The notes: generated by a model not told the origin, from the letters alone. Counted from the first letter of the stretch, positions 1-9,782 are shown. The stretch is 57,513 nucleotides of DNA from an uncultured Methanobrevibacter sp. (GCF_902771435.1 NZ_CACXXB010000013.1:1-57513), one strand, 5' to 3'. A program made the numbers and translations.

Positions 1-925
1 TTATGTCATTTTTCATTATTTCCTTATTGGTAATTGAATCTATTTCAACAATTTCTATTTCTTCAATTTCAGCATCATCACATCTTTTTTGCATGATTTG
101 TCCATCATCAGTATTGACAATTCTTGTTTTAAGATATGGATGTGCTTCAATAGTATCAATAAGTGCTTTCTTAAGCTTTTCAGGTTCAATACTGTTATCA
201 AATCTCACTGCGACTGGCATTGTGTATTTGATTTTTTCAGTTTGCATACATTCGTAATAAATTCCTAATTGGTTTGAAGTCAATGGGAAGTACTCAGTAT
301 CCTTTGCACTTTCAATAATCTCATCAACGTCAATGTCTGATTCGATGTTATTGTCAATCTTATATGAAAGTGATTGGACTGTTGGATTGTTGAATAATGA
401 AGTTATGTCAATGTTTACATTGGTTTCATTATAAATCATGGAGTTTAACTTCATTAATGTTAAAGATGTGAATCCGAGAGTATAAAGGTCATCTGTTGTT
501 CCGAATTCAGAAGATCCAATCATTTCAGAGACCATTCTGAATAGTTTTTCTTCTGTTTCATTTTCAGGTTTTACATTTTCCAAATCTAGTTTTGGAGTAG
601 GTAATTTTTTCAGGTCTGTTTTTCCGTTTGGCAGATGTGGAATTTCATCAAGCTGCATAAATACTGTTGGAACCATATATTTGGTTAATTTGTTATGCAG
701 ATATCTTTTCAATAGTCTTATGTCAATTTCCTCATCGCTTGTGAAATATGCACACAGGTGGTCGTTATTGTTAATCTCTTTGATTACAACAACAGTCCTT
801 TTAATATTTGGGAATCTGTTGATGTTGGATTCGATTTCTCCGATTTCTATTCTCAGTCCTCTGAGTTTGATTTGGTTGTCGATTCTTCCTTTGATGTCGA
901 TTTCACCATTTGGAAGTTCTTTTCC
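1..925 (-). pseudogene. NRPS, downstream part after internal deletion/frameshift (runs off left edge)
   Basis: This is the continuation of the synthetase at 853-5448 in a different minus-strand frame. It opens in the middle of adenylation domain 2 with core A8 (LPNGEIDIKGRID, about 880-919), continues through the A10-like NGKTDLKKLP and a carrier domain (GFTSLTLM, serine codon near 470), and then the start of a third condensation domain (PLTSNQLGIYYECMQ, about 250-290). That domain is cut by the window edge. There is no plausible start codon or ribosome binding site of its own, so it is read as part of the same gene. Cores A6 and A7, clear in module 1, are missing at the junction near 919-930. 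Whether the break is natural or an assembly artefact cannot be told from the sequence. Confidence 0.8.
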
Positions 926-3900
926 TTGTAGTTGGATGCAATTGTTGCTTCGGTTGGTCCGTAACTGTTGTATACCTTTGCGTTGGTGTATTGTTTGACT
1001 CCGTTGAATGCCTTGGCTGAGAATTGTTCTCCACCCATTACAATACATTTTCCACAACCTATCGCATTGCAAAACTCTTCAATTTCAAGATAAGAAAGTA
1101 ATCTGGATGGTGTGAATTCCATTACTTCCGGTTGGTTTTCTTTGATTAAATTAGTTAAATCAACAACATTTTTTATCTCATTATCATTTGCAAATATGAT
1201 TTTAATACCGTTTGTTATTCCGGTTAGGATATCTTCAAGGGATGTGTCAAATGCTATTGTTGCAATACTCAATATGCTTGAGTATTCGCATTTTGGATTT
1301 TCTGCTGCTTCATTACATGCATTTTCATGACTTATCATTACTCCTTTAGGATTACCTGTTGATCCTGAAGTGTAAATCATGTATGCCAAGTCATCAGGAG
1401 TTATTTCAACATTTGGATTGTCAACATTTTCTTCCTTAATTAATTCATTGATGTCCAAGGTGTTTTTAGTTGTTCCATCGGTATTGATTATATAGTCCGC
1501 CTCACTATTTTCATAGATATATTTTATTCTTTCAGCAGGATATTCTAAATCTATTGGAATGAATGTGCATCCAGCCTTAAATATTCCAATGATAGTTGCT
1601 ATGAGGTTGCTGGTCCTTGGAAGCATTACCAGGACATTATTTCCAGGTTCAACACCTTTTTTTATCAATGAATTGGCTATCCTATTACTTTTTTCATTTA
1701 ATTGTTTGTAAGTTAATGTAGAATCACTTGCAACAAGAGCAATATCGTCAGGTTTTTCAGCGACCTGTCTTTCAAAGCGTCCATGTAAGAAAGGATTATC
1801 GATTGGGTCAAATGTAGGTATTCCTTTATCTTCACTTAGTTCTATTTCACCAATAGATAATTTTTCAATATCCGCTTCAATTAATTGATTTATTACATTA
1901 ACAATGCAATTTAAGAAGGTTTCTATGTAATCTTCACTGTATAACTGGTCATTATATTGGATAAACAATTCAAGATTGTCTTTGGTTTCATTAACATCCA
2001 AAGATATTTTATAATTGACTTCAAGTGAATTCAAATACTTGACTTTATAAACTTTATCATCAATTTCAATTTCTTCAGCGTCAAGATTGTTGTATGCATA
2101 GAAAAACTCAGGTTTTAATTTAAACTCTTCGGAAATTTTAGTATAAGGATAATCTGAATGGCTAATGGTTTCCATCCAAATATCATTTATAGATTTTAAA
2201 TATTCTTTAACTGTTAAAGTTCTATCATCGTTTATTGAGACAATAGGAAGTGTTTTAACAAGCAATGTTTGTGTATTGCTGTATAATGAGTTTGATCTTC
2301 CATTGAAAATGGTTGTAATCAGTGTTTTATCACTGAATGTGTACTTATTAAGGTTTAATATGGTTGTTGCCATGAACAAAGCATTTGGAGTTATTTTATT
2401 TGCGTTACAGAATTCACTAATCAAATCTGGTTTAATATTTTTGGAAACTGATTTTAAAACTCCATCTTCAAAGTTTCCATTCAAATTAGGGGTCAAAACA
2501 GTTGAATCAATTTCCTGGGACAGTTTGTCCTGGAAGAATTTTCTGGATGATTCATATTTTTCACTGTTTTCATTTTCAGTTTCAATCAGGCTGTTAATGT
2601 AACCATCAATTTCCTCTTTTTCAATTTCAATTCCCTGATAAGCATTAGCAATGTTTGTGAATAACTTATCTAAAGATTCTCCGTCAGAAATTATGTGGTG
2701 AACGTCGGAGAATAAAATTGTTTCAGTAGGGGTTGTATAAATTTTAAATCTGAATAATTGGTCATTATGCAAATCAAATGGTTTTAGATTTTCCTTTTCA
2801 AGTTCATCGTCTAAAATATCTTCAACACTGACAATCGGAATATCTTCGATAGCTATTGAATCGTCACGTTTTAGCATCACTTTACTTTTTTCTAGAACAA
2901 TTCTGGTTTTAAGATATGGATATGCTTCAATTGTCTTGATAATGGCTTCTTTTAATCTATTTGCATCAATTTCACTGCCAAATCTTATGACTGACGGAAG
3001 ATTATATTGTGCAACATCTCCGCTTTGAATACATTCATAATAGATTCCCATTTGATTTTCTGTTAATGGATAATACTCGGTATTATGGGATAATTCAATT
3101 ATGCTGTCTAAATCAAGCAAATCATTATTTTCAATTTCATTTGCAATGTTTTTTATTGTAGGATCATTCAATAAAGCAATGATGTCTAAATTAACACCCA
3201 TTTCATCATAAATCCTAGCATTTAATTTCATCAGTGTTAATGAGGTAAATCCAATGGCATATAAATCATCAGTAGTACCGAACTCTTTTGTTTCACTAAT
3301 GGATGAAGCGATTTCATGCAATCTTATTTCAGTTTCTGTTTCTGGAAGTGTTAATGTTAATCTTAATTGTGGTTCCGGTAGTTTTTTCAAGTCTGTTTTA
3401 CCGTTTGGTGTTTGTGGCATCTCATCAAGTTGCATAAATACTGTTGGAACCATATAACGAGTTAATTTGTCTTTTAAATACTCTTTCAAATCATTGCTAT
3501 CAATCTCTTCATCAGCTGTGTAATAAGCACATAAATGGTCATTATTGTTAATTTCTTTAATTACAACAACCGCTTGTTTTATATTAGGATATTGGCTAAT
3601 GTTTGTTTCAATTTCACCAATTTCGATCCTTAAACCTCTTAATTTAATTTGATTGTCTATTCTTCCTTTGATGTCAATCTCACCATTTGGAAGCTCTATA
3701 GCATAGTCTCCACTTCGGTAATATGGAATGTCGTTGATAGTCATGAAAACCTCTGCGGTTTTTTCCGGCATGTTGTAGTATCCTTTACCTACGCCGGTAC
3801 CACCAATGTATAATTCGCCCATTACTCCATTTGGCACTAGTTTGCCATCAATATCACGAACATCAGTTATATAATTGTCTAAAGGAAATCCTACAGTTAT

Positions 3901-5448
3901 ATCATTAATGTCAGTCACTTCTTTGTTGTTTGAAGTGATTGTTGTCTCAGTTGGTCCGTAACTGTTGTATACAATCGCATCGGAGTATTTTCTAAAGTCT
4001 TCGTATACTTTGGTTGAAAATTGTTCTCCTCCGAGGAATAAACATTTCAAGCAGCTTATGGCATTACAGAATTCTTCCACTTCAAGGTGTGAAGCCATTC
4101 TGGATGGGGTAAAATCAGCCACTTCCGGTTCATGTTCGTTTATTAATTCGGTTAGTTTTGGTATGTTTTTGATTTGTATATCATTTGCAAATATCAGTTT
4201 GATTCCATTTCCAAGTGCTGAAAATATGTCATCCATAGCTACGTCAAAAGAAATTGTTGTAATACATAATAAGCTTTTGTATTGTGATTTTGGATTTTGC
4301 ACTTCGTTACAGATGTTTTCATGTGAAATCATTACTCCTTTTGGATTTCCGGTTGAACCTGATGTATAAATCATGTATGCCAAATCATCAGGAGTAATTT
4401 CAACATCTGGGTTTTCAGTATTTTCCTCTTTAAGTAGTTCCTTGATGTTTAATGAATTCTCTTTATCCTCATCTGAAATGATGTAGTCTGCCTGACTGTT
4501 TTCGTATATATAGTTGATTCTGTCCTTCGGATATTCCAAATCGATTGGGATGTATGCGCATCCTGCTTTCAATATACCTAATATTGATGCTATTAGGTCG
4601 CTGTTTCTGTGAAGCATTACCAGGACATTGCTTTTTGGTTTTACTCCTTTTTTGATTAATGCATTAGCAATTTTGTTTGCTTTTTGGTTAAGTTCATCAG
4701 CAGTGAATGTTGCATCTTCGGCTACAAGAGCAATGTTGTCAGGGTTTGCTTTAACCTGCTCTTCAAAGCGTTTGTGGAATATAGGCATTTCAACTTCAGT
4801 GAACTCAATATCTTCTTTTTCACTTACAAGAGCAATATCTTCAATGTTTGTTTTCTCGACATCAATATTAACAAATTGGTTTATAATATTTTCAATGCTT
4901 GACAGGAATAAATTGATGAAATCTGCTGTGTATAATTCGCTATTGTAAAATAAGGATAATAAAACAGTTTTGTCACTTTCAGCAATGTTTAAATAATTTG
5001 AATATTCAATGTCTGATTTTAAATCTTCATTGAAACTGTAGTAAAATTCAGGCTTTAAAAGAAGGGCATCTTTATCAATATATTCATCAAATTCTAAAGT
5101 TTCATTATAGATTTCATGAATATTTTCAAGAAATTCCTTAATGGAAATTTTCCTGTTTTCAAATTTAGTGGCGAATGGGACATTATTCTGATTGAAAATT
5201 AAAGTTTCATCTGAAAAATTGAATTTATTCAGGGTTAATGTTAAACTTGCCAATAAAAGTTCGTTAATGGAAATTGAATTGGAATTTAAAAATCCGACCA
5301 GATCTTCTTTTTTAATTTCATATTCTGATTTAGCAATTATGCCTTTTTCCTTTTCTCTACTTTTATTTGGAGAGATTAAAGTTGTTTCATCAAAATCCGC
5401 ATAGATTTTTGATAAATGTTCATTGATGGAATTAAATTCTTTGCTCAT
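853..5448 (-). CDS. Non-ribosomal peptide synthetase, N-terminal part (frameshifted near its end)
   Basis: Multimodular enzyme that would activate and join amino acids on carrier domains. The order visible is: about 215 residues resembling only the C-terminal half of a condensation domain (no HHxxxDG); adenylation domain 1 with YTSGSTGNPKG, NSYGPTETTI, GELYIGGTGVGKGYY, YRSGDYA, GRIDNQIKLRG and NGKTDLKKLP; carrier domain 1 (GFTSL); a full condensation domain with HHIISDG (near 2690); then adenylation domain 2 as far as YNSYGPTEATIASNYKE. After that the frame shifts and the last ~20 residues are not NRPS-like. The ATG at 5448 (MSKEFNS) is preferred over one 30 bases upstream because AGGTTTG lies at suitable spacing. 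An MFS exporter gene lies divergently. NRPSs are known from some Methanobrevibacter; the product here cannot be named. Confidence 0.93.
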   Translation of the reverse strand: MSKEFNSINEHLSKIYADFDETTLISPNKSREKEKGIIAKSEYEIKKEDLVGFLNSNSISINELLLASLTLTLNKFNFSDETLIFNQNNVPFATKFENRKISIKEFLENIHEIYNETLEFDEYIDKDALLLKPEFYYSFNEDLKSDIEYSNYLNIAESDKTVLLSLFYNSELYTADFINLFLSSIENIINQFVNIDVEKTNIEDIALVSEKEDIEFTEVEMPIFHKRFEEQVKANPDNIALVAEDATFTADELNQKANKIANALIKKGVKPKSNVLVMLHRNSDLIASILGILKAGCAYIPIDLEYPKDRINYIYENSQADYIISDEDKENSLNIKELLKEENTENPDVEITPDDLAYMIYTSGSTGNPKGVMISHENICNEVQNPKSQYKSLLCITTISFDVAMDDIFSALGNGIKLIFANDIQIKNIPKLTELINEHEPEVADFTPSRMASHLEVEEFCNAISCLKCLFLGGEQFSTKVYEDFRKYSDAIVYNSYGPTETTITSNNKEVTDINDITVGFPLDNYITDVRDIDGKLVPNGVMGELYIGGTGVGKGYYNMPEKTAEVFMTINDIPYYRSGDYAIELPNGEIDIKGRIDNQIKLRGLRIEIGEIETNISQYPNIKQAVVVIKEINNNDHLCAYYTADEEIDSNDLKEYLKDKLTRYMVPTVFMQLDEMPQTPNGKTDLKKLPEPQLRLTLTLPETETEIRLHEIASSISETKEFGTTDDLYAIGFTSLTLMKLNARIYDEMGVNLDIIALLNDPTIKNIANEIENNDLLDLDSIIELSHNTEYYPLTENQMGIYYECIQSGDVAQYNLPSVIRFGSEIDANRLKEAIIKTIEAYPYLKTRIVLEKSKVMLKRDDSIAIEDIPIVSVEDILDDELEKENLKPFDLHNDQLFRFKIYTTPTETILFSDVHHIISDGESLDKLFTNIANAYQGIEIEKEEIDGYINSLIETENENSEKYESSRKFFQDKLSQEIDSTVLTPNLNGNFEDGVLKSVSKNIKPDLISEFCNANKITPNALFMATTILNLNKYTFSDKTLITTIFNGRSNSLYSNTQTLLVKTLPIVSINDDRTLTVKEYLKSINDIWMETISHSDYPYTKISEEFKLKPEFFYAYNNLDAEEIEIDDKVYKVKYLNSLEVNYKISLDVNETKDNLELFIQYNDQLYSEDYIETFLNCIVNVINQLIEADIEKLSIGEIELSEDKGIPTFDPIDNPFLHGRFERQVAEKPDDIALVASDSTLTYKQLNEKSNRIANSLIKKGVEPGNNVLVMLPRTSNLIATIIGIFKAGCTFIPIDLEYPAERIKYIYENSEADYIINTDGTTKNTLDINELIKEENVDNPNVEITPDDLAYMIYTSGSTGNPKGVMISHENACNEAAENPKCEYSSILSIATIAFDTSLEDILTGITNGIKIIFANDNEIKNVVDLTNLIKENQPEVMEFTPSRLLSYLEIEEFCNAIGCGKCIVMGGEQFSAKAFNGVKQYTNAKVYNSYGPTEATIASNYKEKNFQMVKSTSKEESTTKSNSED

Positions 5449-5907
5449 ATATATCAAACCTATATACCTTTTTAACATTATATTGTGTCTGTCAATTTGT
5501 TAGCTCTTGATTATTCTTGGAATACTTTTTCATTCATATAGTCTTGTAAACTTTTGAATATTATCTGATTCCTTTTTAACAAATCAACATAGATAATAAT
5601 ATATAAATTTGTTGATTATTCTTTATATTTGTTTTTGAATTTTTTCTTAAATTTTGTTATAGGGAAGTTTGATTATGTATTTTTTTTAAAATTATATTCT
5701 AATTCGTTTAATTTTTGTTAATTGTGGAAAATGTATTAAGGTTTAATAATATGCGAAATGCGCAAATTATGAACGAAACCCTGCTGTCTCATTATTAATA
5801 AGCTTTATACTATGCGTGTTTTTTAGGTTGTTATCTTTAGGGTAAGTTAGACAAATATAAAAACAATATGCGATATAAAATATAATATTCAATTAGGTGG
5901 GGATATT
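5449..5907. promoter_or_regulatory. Divergent intergenic region, NRPS / MFS, with inverted repeat around a TATA box
   Basis: About 460 bases without a gene, very AT-rich. An inverted repeat AATCAACA (5582-5589) / TGTTGATT (5610-5617) brackets TTTATATAT on the minus strand (5600-5608), a good archaeal TATA candidate for the NRPS gene with a leader of about 125 bases. The 9-mer AATATGCGA occurs at 5748-5756 and 5865-5873. AGGTGGGGAT at 5895-5904 is a ribosome binding site for the MFS gene. No small ORF worth calling was seen. Confidence 0.45.
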
Positions 5908-7356
5908 ATTTTTAAAATTTCACAGAAAAAATCAACTTTAATTGTTGCGGCAGCATCCCAATTACTCATACAGTTAATTGCCAACATGACTGTTATTGCC
6001 CTGCCTGATATAGCTGCTGAATTAAATTTTTCTGCTGAAGCACTTTTGTGGGTAAATATAATCTATATGATGAGTTTTGTAGCTTTCAGTCTGCCTTTTG
6101 CTAAAATCATTTCACAGTATGGGGTTAAGAAATCCACAAAAATAAGTCTTTTATTGCTGTTTTTTTCTATTTTAATCTCAATTTTTTCGATAAATGATAT
6201 CATGTTTCTTTTATCTAGATTAATGCAAGGATTTTCAGCCGCTGTATTGGCCATTAGCTTATATGTTATTATAGTTGAAGAGTTTGAGGATAGTGAAATA
6301 GGTTCTGCATTAGGTGTAGTTTCATCAACAGGATATATTGGATTGTTGATTGCTCCGGTAGTTATGGGATTTGCAATTTTTTTATTAAACTGGAAATTTG
6401 CATTTTTAATGGTGCTTCCAATAATAGCTGTTCTTTTGATATTATTGAATAGAATTGACTATGAATGGTCTACCGAAAAGAGACCTGTCGACAATAAAGG
6501 CTCACTAATTTATGTTGTCATGATGTGTCTATTTACCTATGGGATGACAATACTGGATGAGATTGGAATTGTTTTTGTAGTTGTCAGCTTTATTTTATTC
6601 ATATTATTAGTTAAAGTTGAAAAAAATGCTCACGAACCAATATTTAATTTCAAGTTGCTTAAGGATGTTAAATATGTGATTGGAAATTATGCTGCTATGG
6701 TAACTTATTTCACTGTAACAATTACAATTACTGTACTGGCACTGCATTTGCAATATGTTTTAAATGTTGAAGAGATTATCGTGAGCTTTACTCTTCTTAT
6801 TGCACCTATTATCATGATAGGGGCATCCGGTTTTTCAGGTAGGCTTTCAAATAGAATAGATTCAAGAATAATATCCGGTGTTGCAATGATGTTCATATGC
6901 GCATCATCAACCTTGTTTTTCTTTGTTGATTTTATACCGTTTAATCTTATTCTTGTTGCATGTGCCTTACAGGGAATCGGTAATGGATTGTTTTCAGCTC
7001 CAAATAATAAATATGTTTTAACTCTTGTGGATGAGGAAGATTTACCTGATGCAAGTTCAGTTTTATCAACAAGTAAGGAATTCGGTAAAATTTTAAGTTC
7101 CGGAATTTTCACAGTCATATTGTCCATTTTCATTGGAAATCAGCAATTGGGACCTGACCACATTGACCATTTGTTTGTTCAGTCAGCTAACTTAATGATG
7201 TTTATATGCATATTGTTAAATTTATCTGCAGTAATTTTACTCTTCTACAGTAAATTCAGATATGATTATGCTCCTAATGAGAATACTGTAAGATTCTTTA
7301 AACGCATTGCACCGGAATGGGCTAAAAAAAGGGTGTATGACAAATACGACCTTTGA
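5908..7356 (+). CDS. MFS drug/metabolite exporter (DHA-like)
   Basis: Integral membrane carrier, probably a proton-driven exporter, with a hydrophobic profile of 12 or more helices. It keeps the first-helix NMTVIALPDIA motif and the loop 2-3 motif KIISQYGVKKS. It resembles the MFS protein at 26131-27501. The first ATG (5986) would remove most of helix 1; the open frame continues upstream with no ATG, GTG or TTG. A start at the ATT codon 5908, five bases after the AGGTGGGG ribosome binding site, gives 482 residues and the same N-terminal length as the paralogue, so I place the start there by inference. Divergent from the NRPS gene, it is a natural candidate to export the peptide, but this is guilt by association only. 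Confidence 0.85.
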   Translation: MFKISQKKSTLIVAAASQLLIQLIANMTVIALPDIAAELNFSAEALLWVNIIYMMSFVAFSLPFAKIISQYGVKKSTKISLLLLFFSILISIFSINDIMFLLSRLMQGFSAAVLAISLYVIIVEEFEDSEIGSALGVVSSTGYIGLLIAPVVMGFAIFLLNWKFAFLMVLPIIAVLLILLNRIDYEWSTEKRPVDNKGSLIYVVMMCLFTYGMTILDEIGIVFVVVSFILFILLVKVEKNAHEPIFNFKLLKDVKYVIGNYAAMVTYFTVTITITVLALHLQYVLNVEEIIVSFTLLIAPIIMIGASGFSGRLSNRIDSRIISGVAMMFICASSTLFFFVDFIPFNLILVACALQGIGNGLFSAPNNKYVLTLVDEEDLPDASSVLSTSKEFGKILSSGIFTVILSIFIGNQQLGPDHIDHLFVQSANLMMFICILLNLSAVILLFYSKFRYDYAPNENTVRFFKRIAPEWAKKRVYDKYDL

Positions 7357-7399
7357 TTTTTTGTGGTAAGATACTTTAAAGCATGTTTCAAGTTTTGCA

Positions 7400-8848
7400 T
7401 TATCGTGGCTTCAATTTTGTAAACAGTATTGAAAGTCCAATAACAATAACCGAGATAATTGCATCAACTATAATTTTAAATGTGTTCGCATTATTAAATA
7501 AATCAGCAAGTCCGAATGCCCAAACACCAATTAAAAGAAGTGGTATTAAATATTTTATTGTTAAAACCCAGGATTTTCCAACTTTAAAAGTTGAAAATTC
7601 ATTTAGCACAGGCATGACCTTTTCAACGCCATAAAACCATCCGAAAATTATTGCCTGAATGCCAATCAGGACTAATATTCCAAAATTATTTACAAATTCA
7701 TCAACGATTTCCACTAAATAACTGCTGATTCCTGTTGAATAGATAACCGTAACAATACAGGCAATGATTGTCAGAATTGTAACTCCTTTTTTCCTGCTCC
7801 ATCCAAATTTATCACACAGGGATGAAAGCAAAGGTTCAAACAGTGCAAAGGAAGATGTAATTCCTGCAAACAATATTGATATAAACAATAATGGAGCTAT
7901 AATATGTCCAACTACACCCATTGTATTGAATATGTGGGGAAATACAATAAAGATTAATCCGGTACCTTCGCTGATTAATTCACTCATAGGTATTGAAGAT
8001 GTTAATGACATGTATCCAAGCATTGAAAATACTCCAAAAGCTACGAAAATCTCATATAGTGAGTTTGAAATAACAACAATCAATACTTCGTCAACTAATT
8101 TGGTATTTTTAGGCAAATAACTTGCATATGTATATACCATAGCCTGACCGATACTTAAAGTGAATATAGTTTGTCCGAATGCTGCAAGCCAGACATTTAT
8201 ATTAAAAAGTGCAGACCAATCGGGAGTAAGCAGTGTTGTTATTCCTGTACTAAATCCCGGTAATGTAAAGGCATATACGAATATAAAAACCATGAGCATA
8301 AATAGCAATGGAATTAAAACTGTTGATAATCTGCCGATTCCTTTATCCACATCCTTGATAGACACAGTCCAAAAGATTCCCCATAATATTAATGTACAAA
8401 TCAGGGTAGACAGCATTATAGTTGTGGCAGAGGATAAATTTGAACTTCCTCCAACATAGTTTGTAAAAAAGGATGCAGGATCATTTCCCCATCCGAAATT
8501 GAAACTATTCAACAGGTATACAAAATCCCATCCTAAAATTATCATATAATAGATTACAACGATGAAAACAAGCAAAACCAACATCCATGCTATAATTTCA
8601 AATTCGGGACGGATGCTGTGCATTAGATTGGAAAAACTTTTCTTAAAGCTAAAACCCAATCCATATTCCAAAATTAAAAATGGAATTCCCATAATCAGAA
8701 TTGCAATAACGTATGGTATGAAAAATGAACCGCCACCATTGGAATATAGCACGTAACTGAAACGCCAGATGTTTCCTATTCCAATAGTCAGACCTATCAT
8801 TGCCATTATAAATGTGAATACCGAATTCCATTGGGAAGTGTTGTTCAT
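7400..8848 (-). CDS. Sodium:neurotransmitter symporter family (SNF/LeuT-type) transporter
   Basis: A 482-residue membrane protein of the NSS family, which couples sodium entry to uptake of amino acids or related solutes. The N-terminus has the family signature GLTIGIGNIWRFSYV followed by GGGSFFIPYVI and GIPFLILEYGLG, covering helix 1 (with its unwound GIGN sodium/substrate site) and helix 2. About 11-12 hydrophobic segments follow. The gene is convergent with the MFS gene (43-base gap) and stands alone, so the substrate cannot be guessed from neighbours. ATG at 8848 is the start. Confidence 0.93.
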   Translation of the reverse strand: MNNTSQWNSVFTFIMAMIGLTIGIGNIWRFSYVLYSNGGGSFFIPYVIAILIMGIPFLILEYGLGFSFKKSFSNLMHSIRPEFEIIAWMLVLLVFIVVIYYMIILGWDFVYLLNSFNFGWGNDPASFFTNYVGGSSNLSSATTIMLSTLICTLILWGIFWTVSIKDVDKGIGRLSTVLIPLLFMLMVFIFVYAFTLPGFSTGITTLLTPDWSALFNINVWLAAFGQTIFTLSIGQAMVYTYASYLPKNTKLVDEVLIVVISNSLYEIFVAFGVFSMLGYMSLTSSIPMSELISEGTGLIFIVFPHIFNTMGVVGHIIAPLLFISILFAGITSSFALFEPLLSSLCDKFGWSRKKGVTILTIIACIVTVIYSTGISSYLVEIVDEFVNNFGILVLIGIQAIIFGWFYGVEKVMPVLNEFSTFKVGKSWVLTIKYLIPLLLIGVWAFGLADLFNNANTFKIIVDAIISVIVIGLSILFTKLKPR

Positions 8849-8960
8849 TTTTAAGCACCGTTAATGTTATTTTTTAGTGTATTTAATAAATATTGCACAT
8901 AATAATTTGGAGTAATCATTTGAATATTGTCATTGTTCAATAAACAACAATCTACATATT

Positions 8961-8991
8961 TAATTATTTAATGTTTGGTATTAAATAATTA
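8961..8991. promoter_or_regulatory. Perfect 12-bp inverted repeat in a divergent promoter region
   Basis: TAATTATTTAAT (8961-8972), seven bases GTTTGGT, then ATTAAATAATTA (8980-8991). The arms are perfectly complementary. It lies between the symporter (start 8848, minus) and the flavoprotein (start 9121, plus), about 113 and 129 bases from the two starts. This is compatible with an operator or a shared upstream element. The arms are A/T only, which raises the chance of a random match. Confidence 0.35.
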
Positions 8992-9120
8992 TTTATTTAT
9001 CACATTTGCAAAAATACTTCGTCTACTTTAATTGTTGTGTAGGTTTTAATATTTTCATATTTTCTCCTATCTGCAGGTCATGTAAACATTTTTTTTACCA
9101 TCAATTTCAAATTTAATATC

Positions 9121-9781
9121 ATGAATATTGTAGTTATCAATGCAAGTCCAAGAAAAAGGGGAAACAGTGCGGAGTTATGTAAAAATGTGGTTGAAGGTGC
9201 TGAAAATAACGGTGCTGATGTAATATATTGATCTCTATACTTATGATTTTAAGGGATGCATGAGTTGTTTTGCATGCCATTTAAAGAAAAATAGCGAAAA
9301 TCCATTATGCTTTTGGAAGGATGATTTAAAGGAAGTTCTTCAATTGTGTCTTGAATCTGATGCAATTGTCATTGGCACTCCAATATACTACGGTTCCATT
9401 TCATCATCAGCACAGGCATTTCTGGAAAGATTGCTTTTTGCAGCCGATACATACGTTTTGGATGAGGATGGAAATAGGGTTTCAAAAATCAAAAAGGAAA
9501 TAAAAACAGCTATGATATACACCATGAACGTTACCAAGGAAATGGATTACTTCAACGGTGAGGACCAACTGGCCATCATGAGAGGATATCTTACAGCCAT
9601 CTTTGGTGAATGCGAATCATTATATGCCTATGACACCAAACAGTTCAAAAAATATGATCCGTATCTTAATAACATGTTCGATCCCGAGTTAAAAGAACAG
9701 AGCAAAGAAGTGCAGTTTCCAAAAGACTGCAAAAAAGCTTATGAGTTGGGTGAAAGGTTATCTAAGTTAAATAATGAATGA
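9121..9781 (+). pseudogene. Iron-sulfur flavoprotein / NADPH-dependent FMN reductase family, frameshifted
   Basis: Flavodoxin-fold protein of about 220 residues. The N-terminus (MNIVVINASPRKRGNSAEL) carries the SPRxxGNS phosphate-binding loop for FMN. The C-terminal part (from codon 9227 in the second frame) carries KGCMSCFACHLKK, the compact cysteine motif of Isf-type flavoproteins, then IGTPIYYGSISSSAQAFLERL. The first frame stops at TGA 9229. The sequence GTAATATATTGAT would read through if one more TA unit were present (VIYIDLY), so a two-base loss in a short TA repeat is the likely cause. An internal ATG at 9260 would give a 173-residue protein without the FMN loop. Isf proteins transfer electrons from ferredoxin in methanogens. 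Confidence 0.8.
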
Positions 9782-9782
9782 A

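Noticed and set aside
2165..2602. Plus-strand ORF of 145 codons opposite the NRPS gene
   Set aside because: It is the reverse reading of a strongly coding region with NRPS condensation motifs; no ribosome binding site and no recognisable motif.
5986..7356. ATG 5986 as the true start of the MFS gene
   Set aside because: It would remove most of the first membrane helix and lacks a ribosome binding site; the upstream frame is open and hydrophobic.
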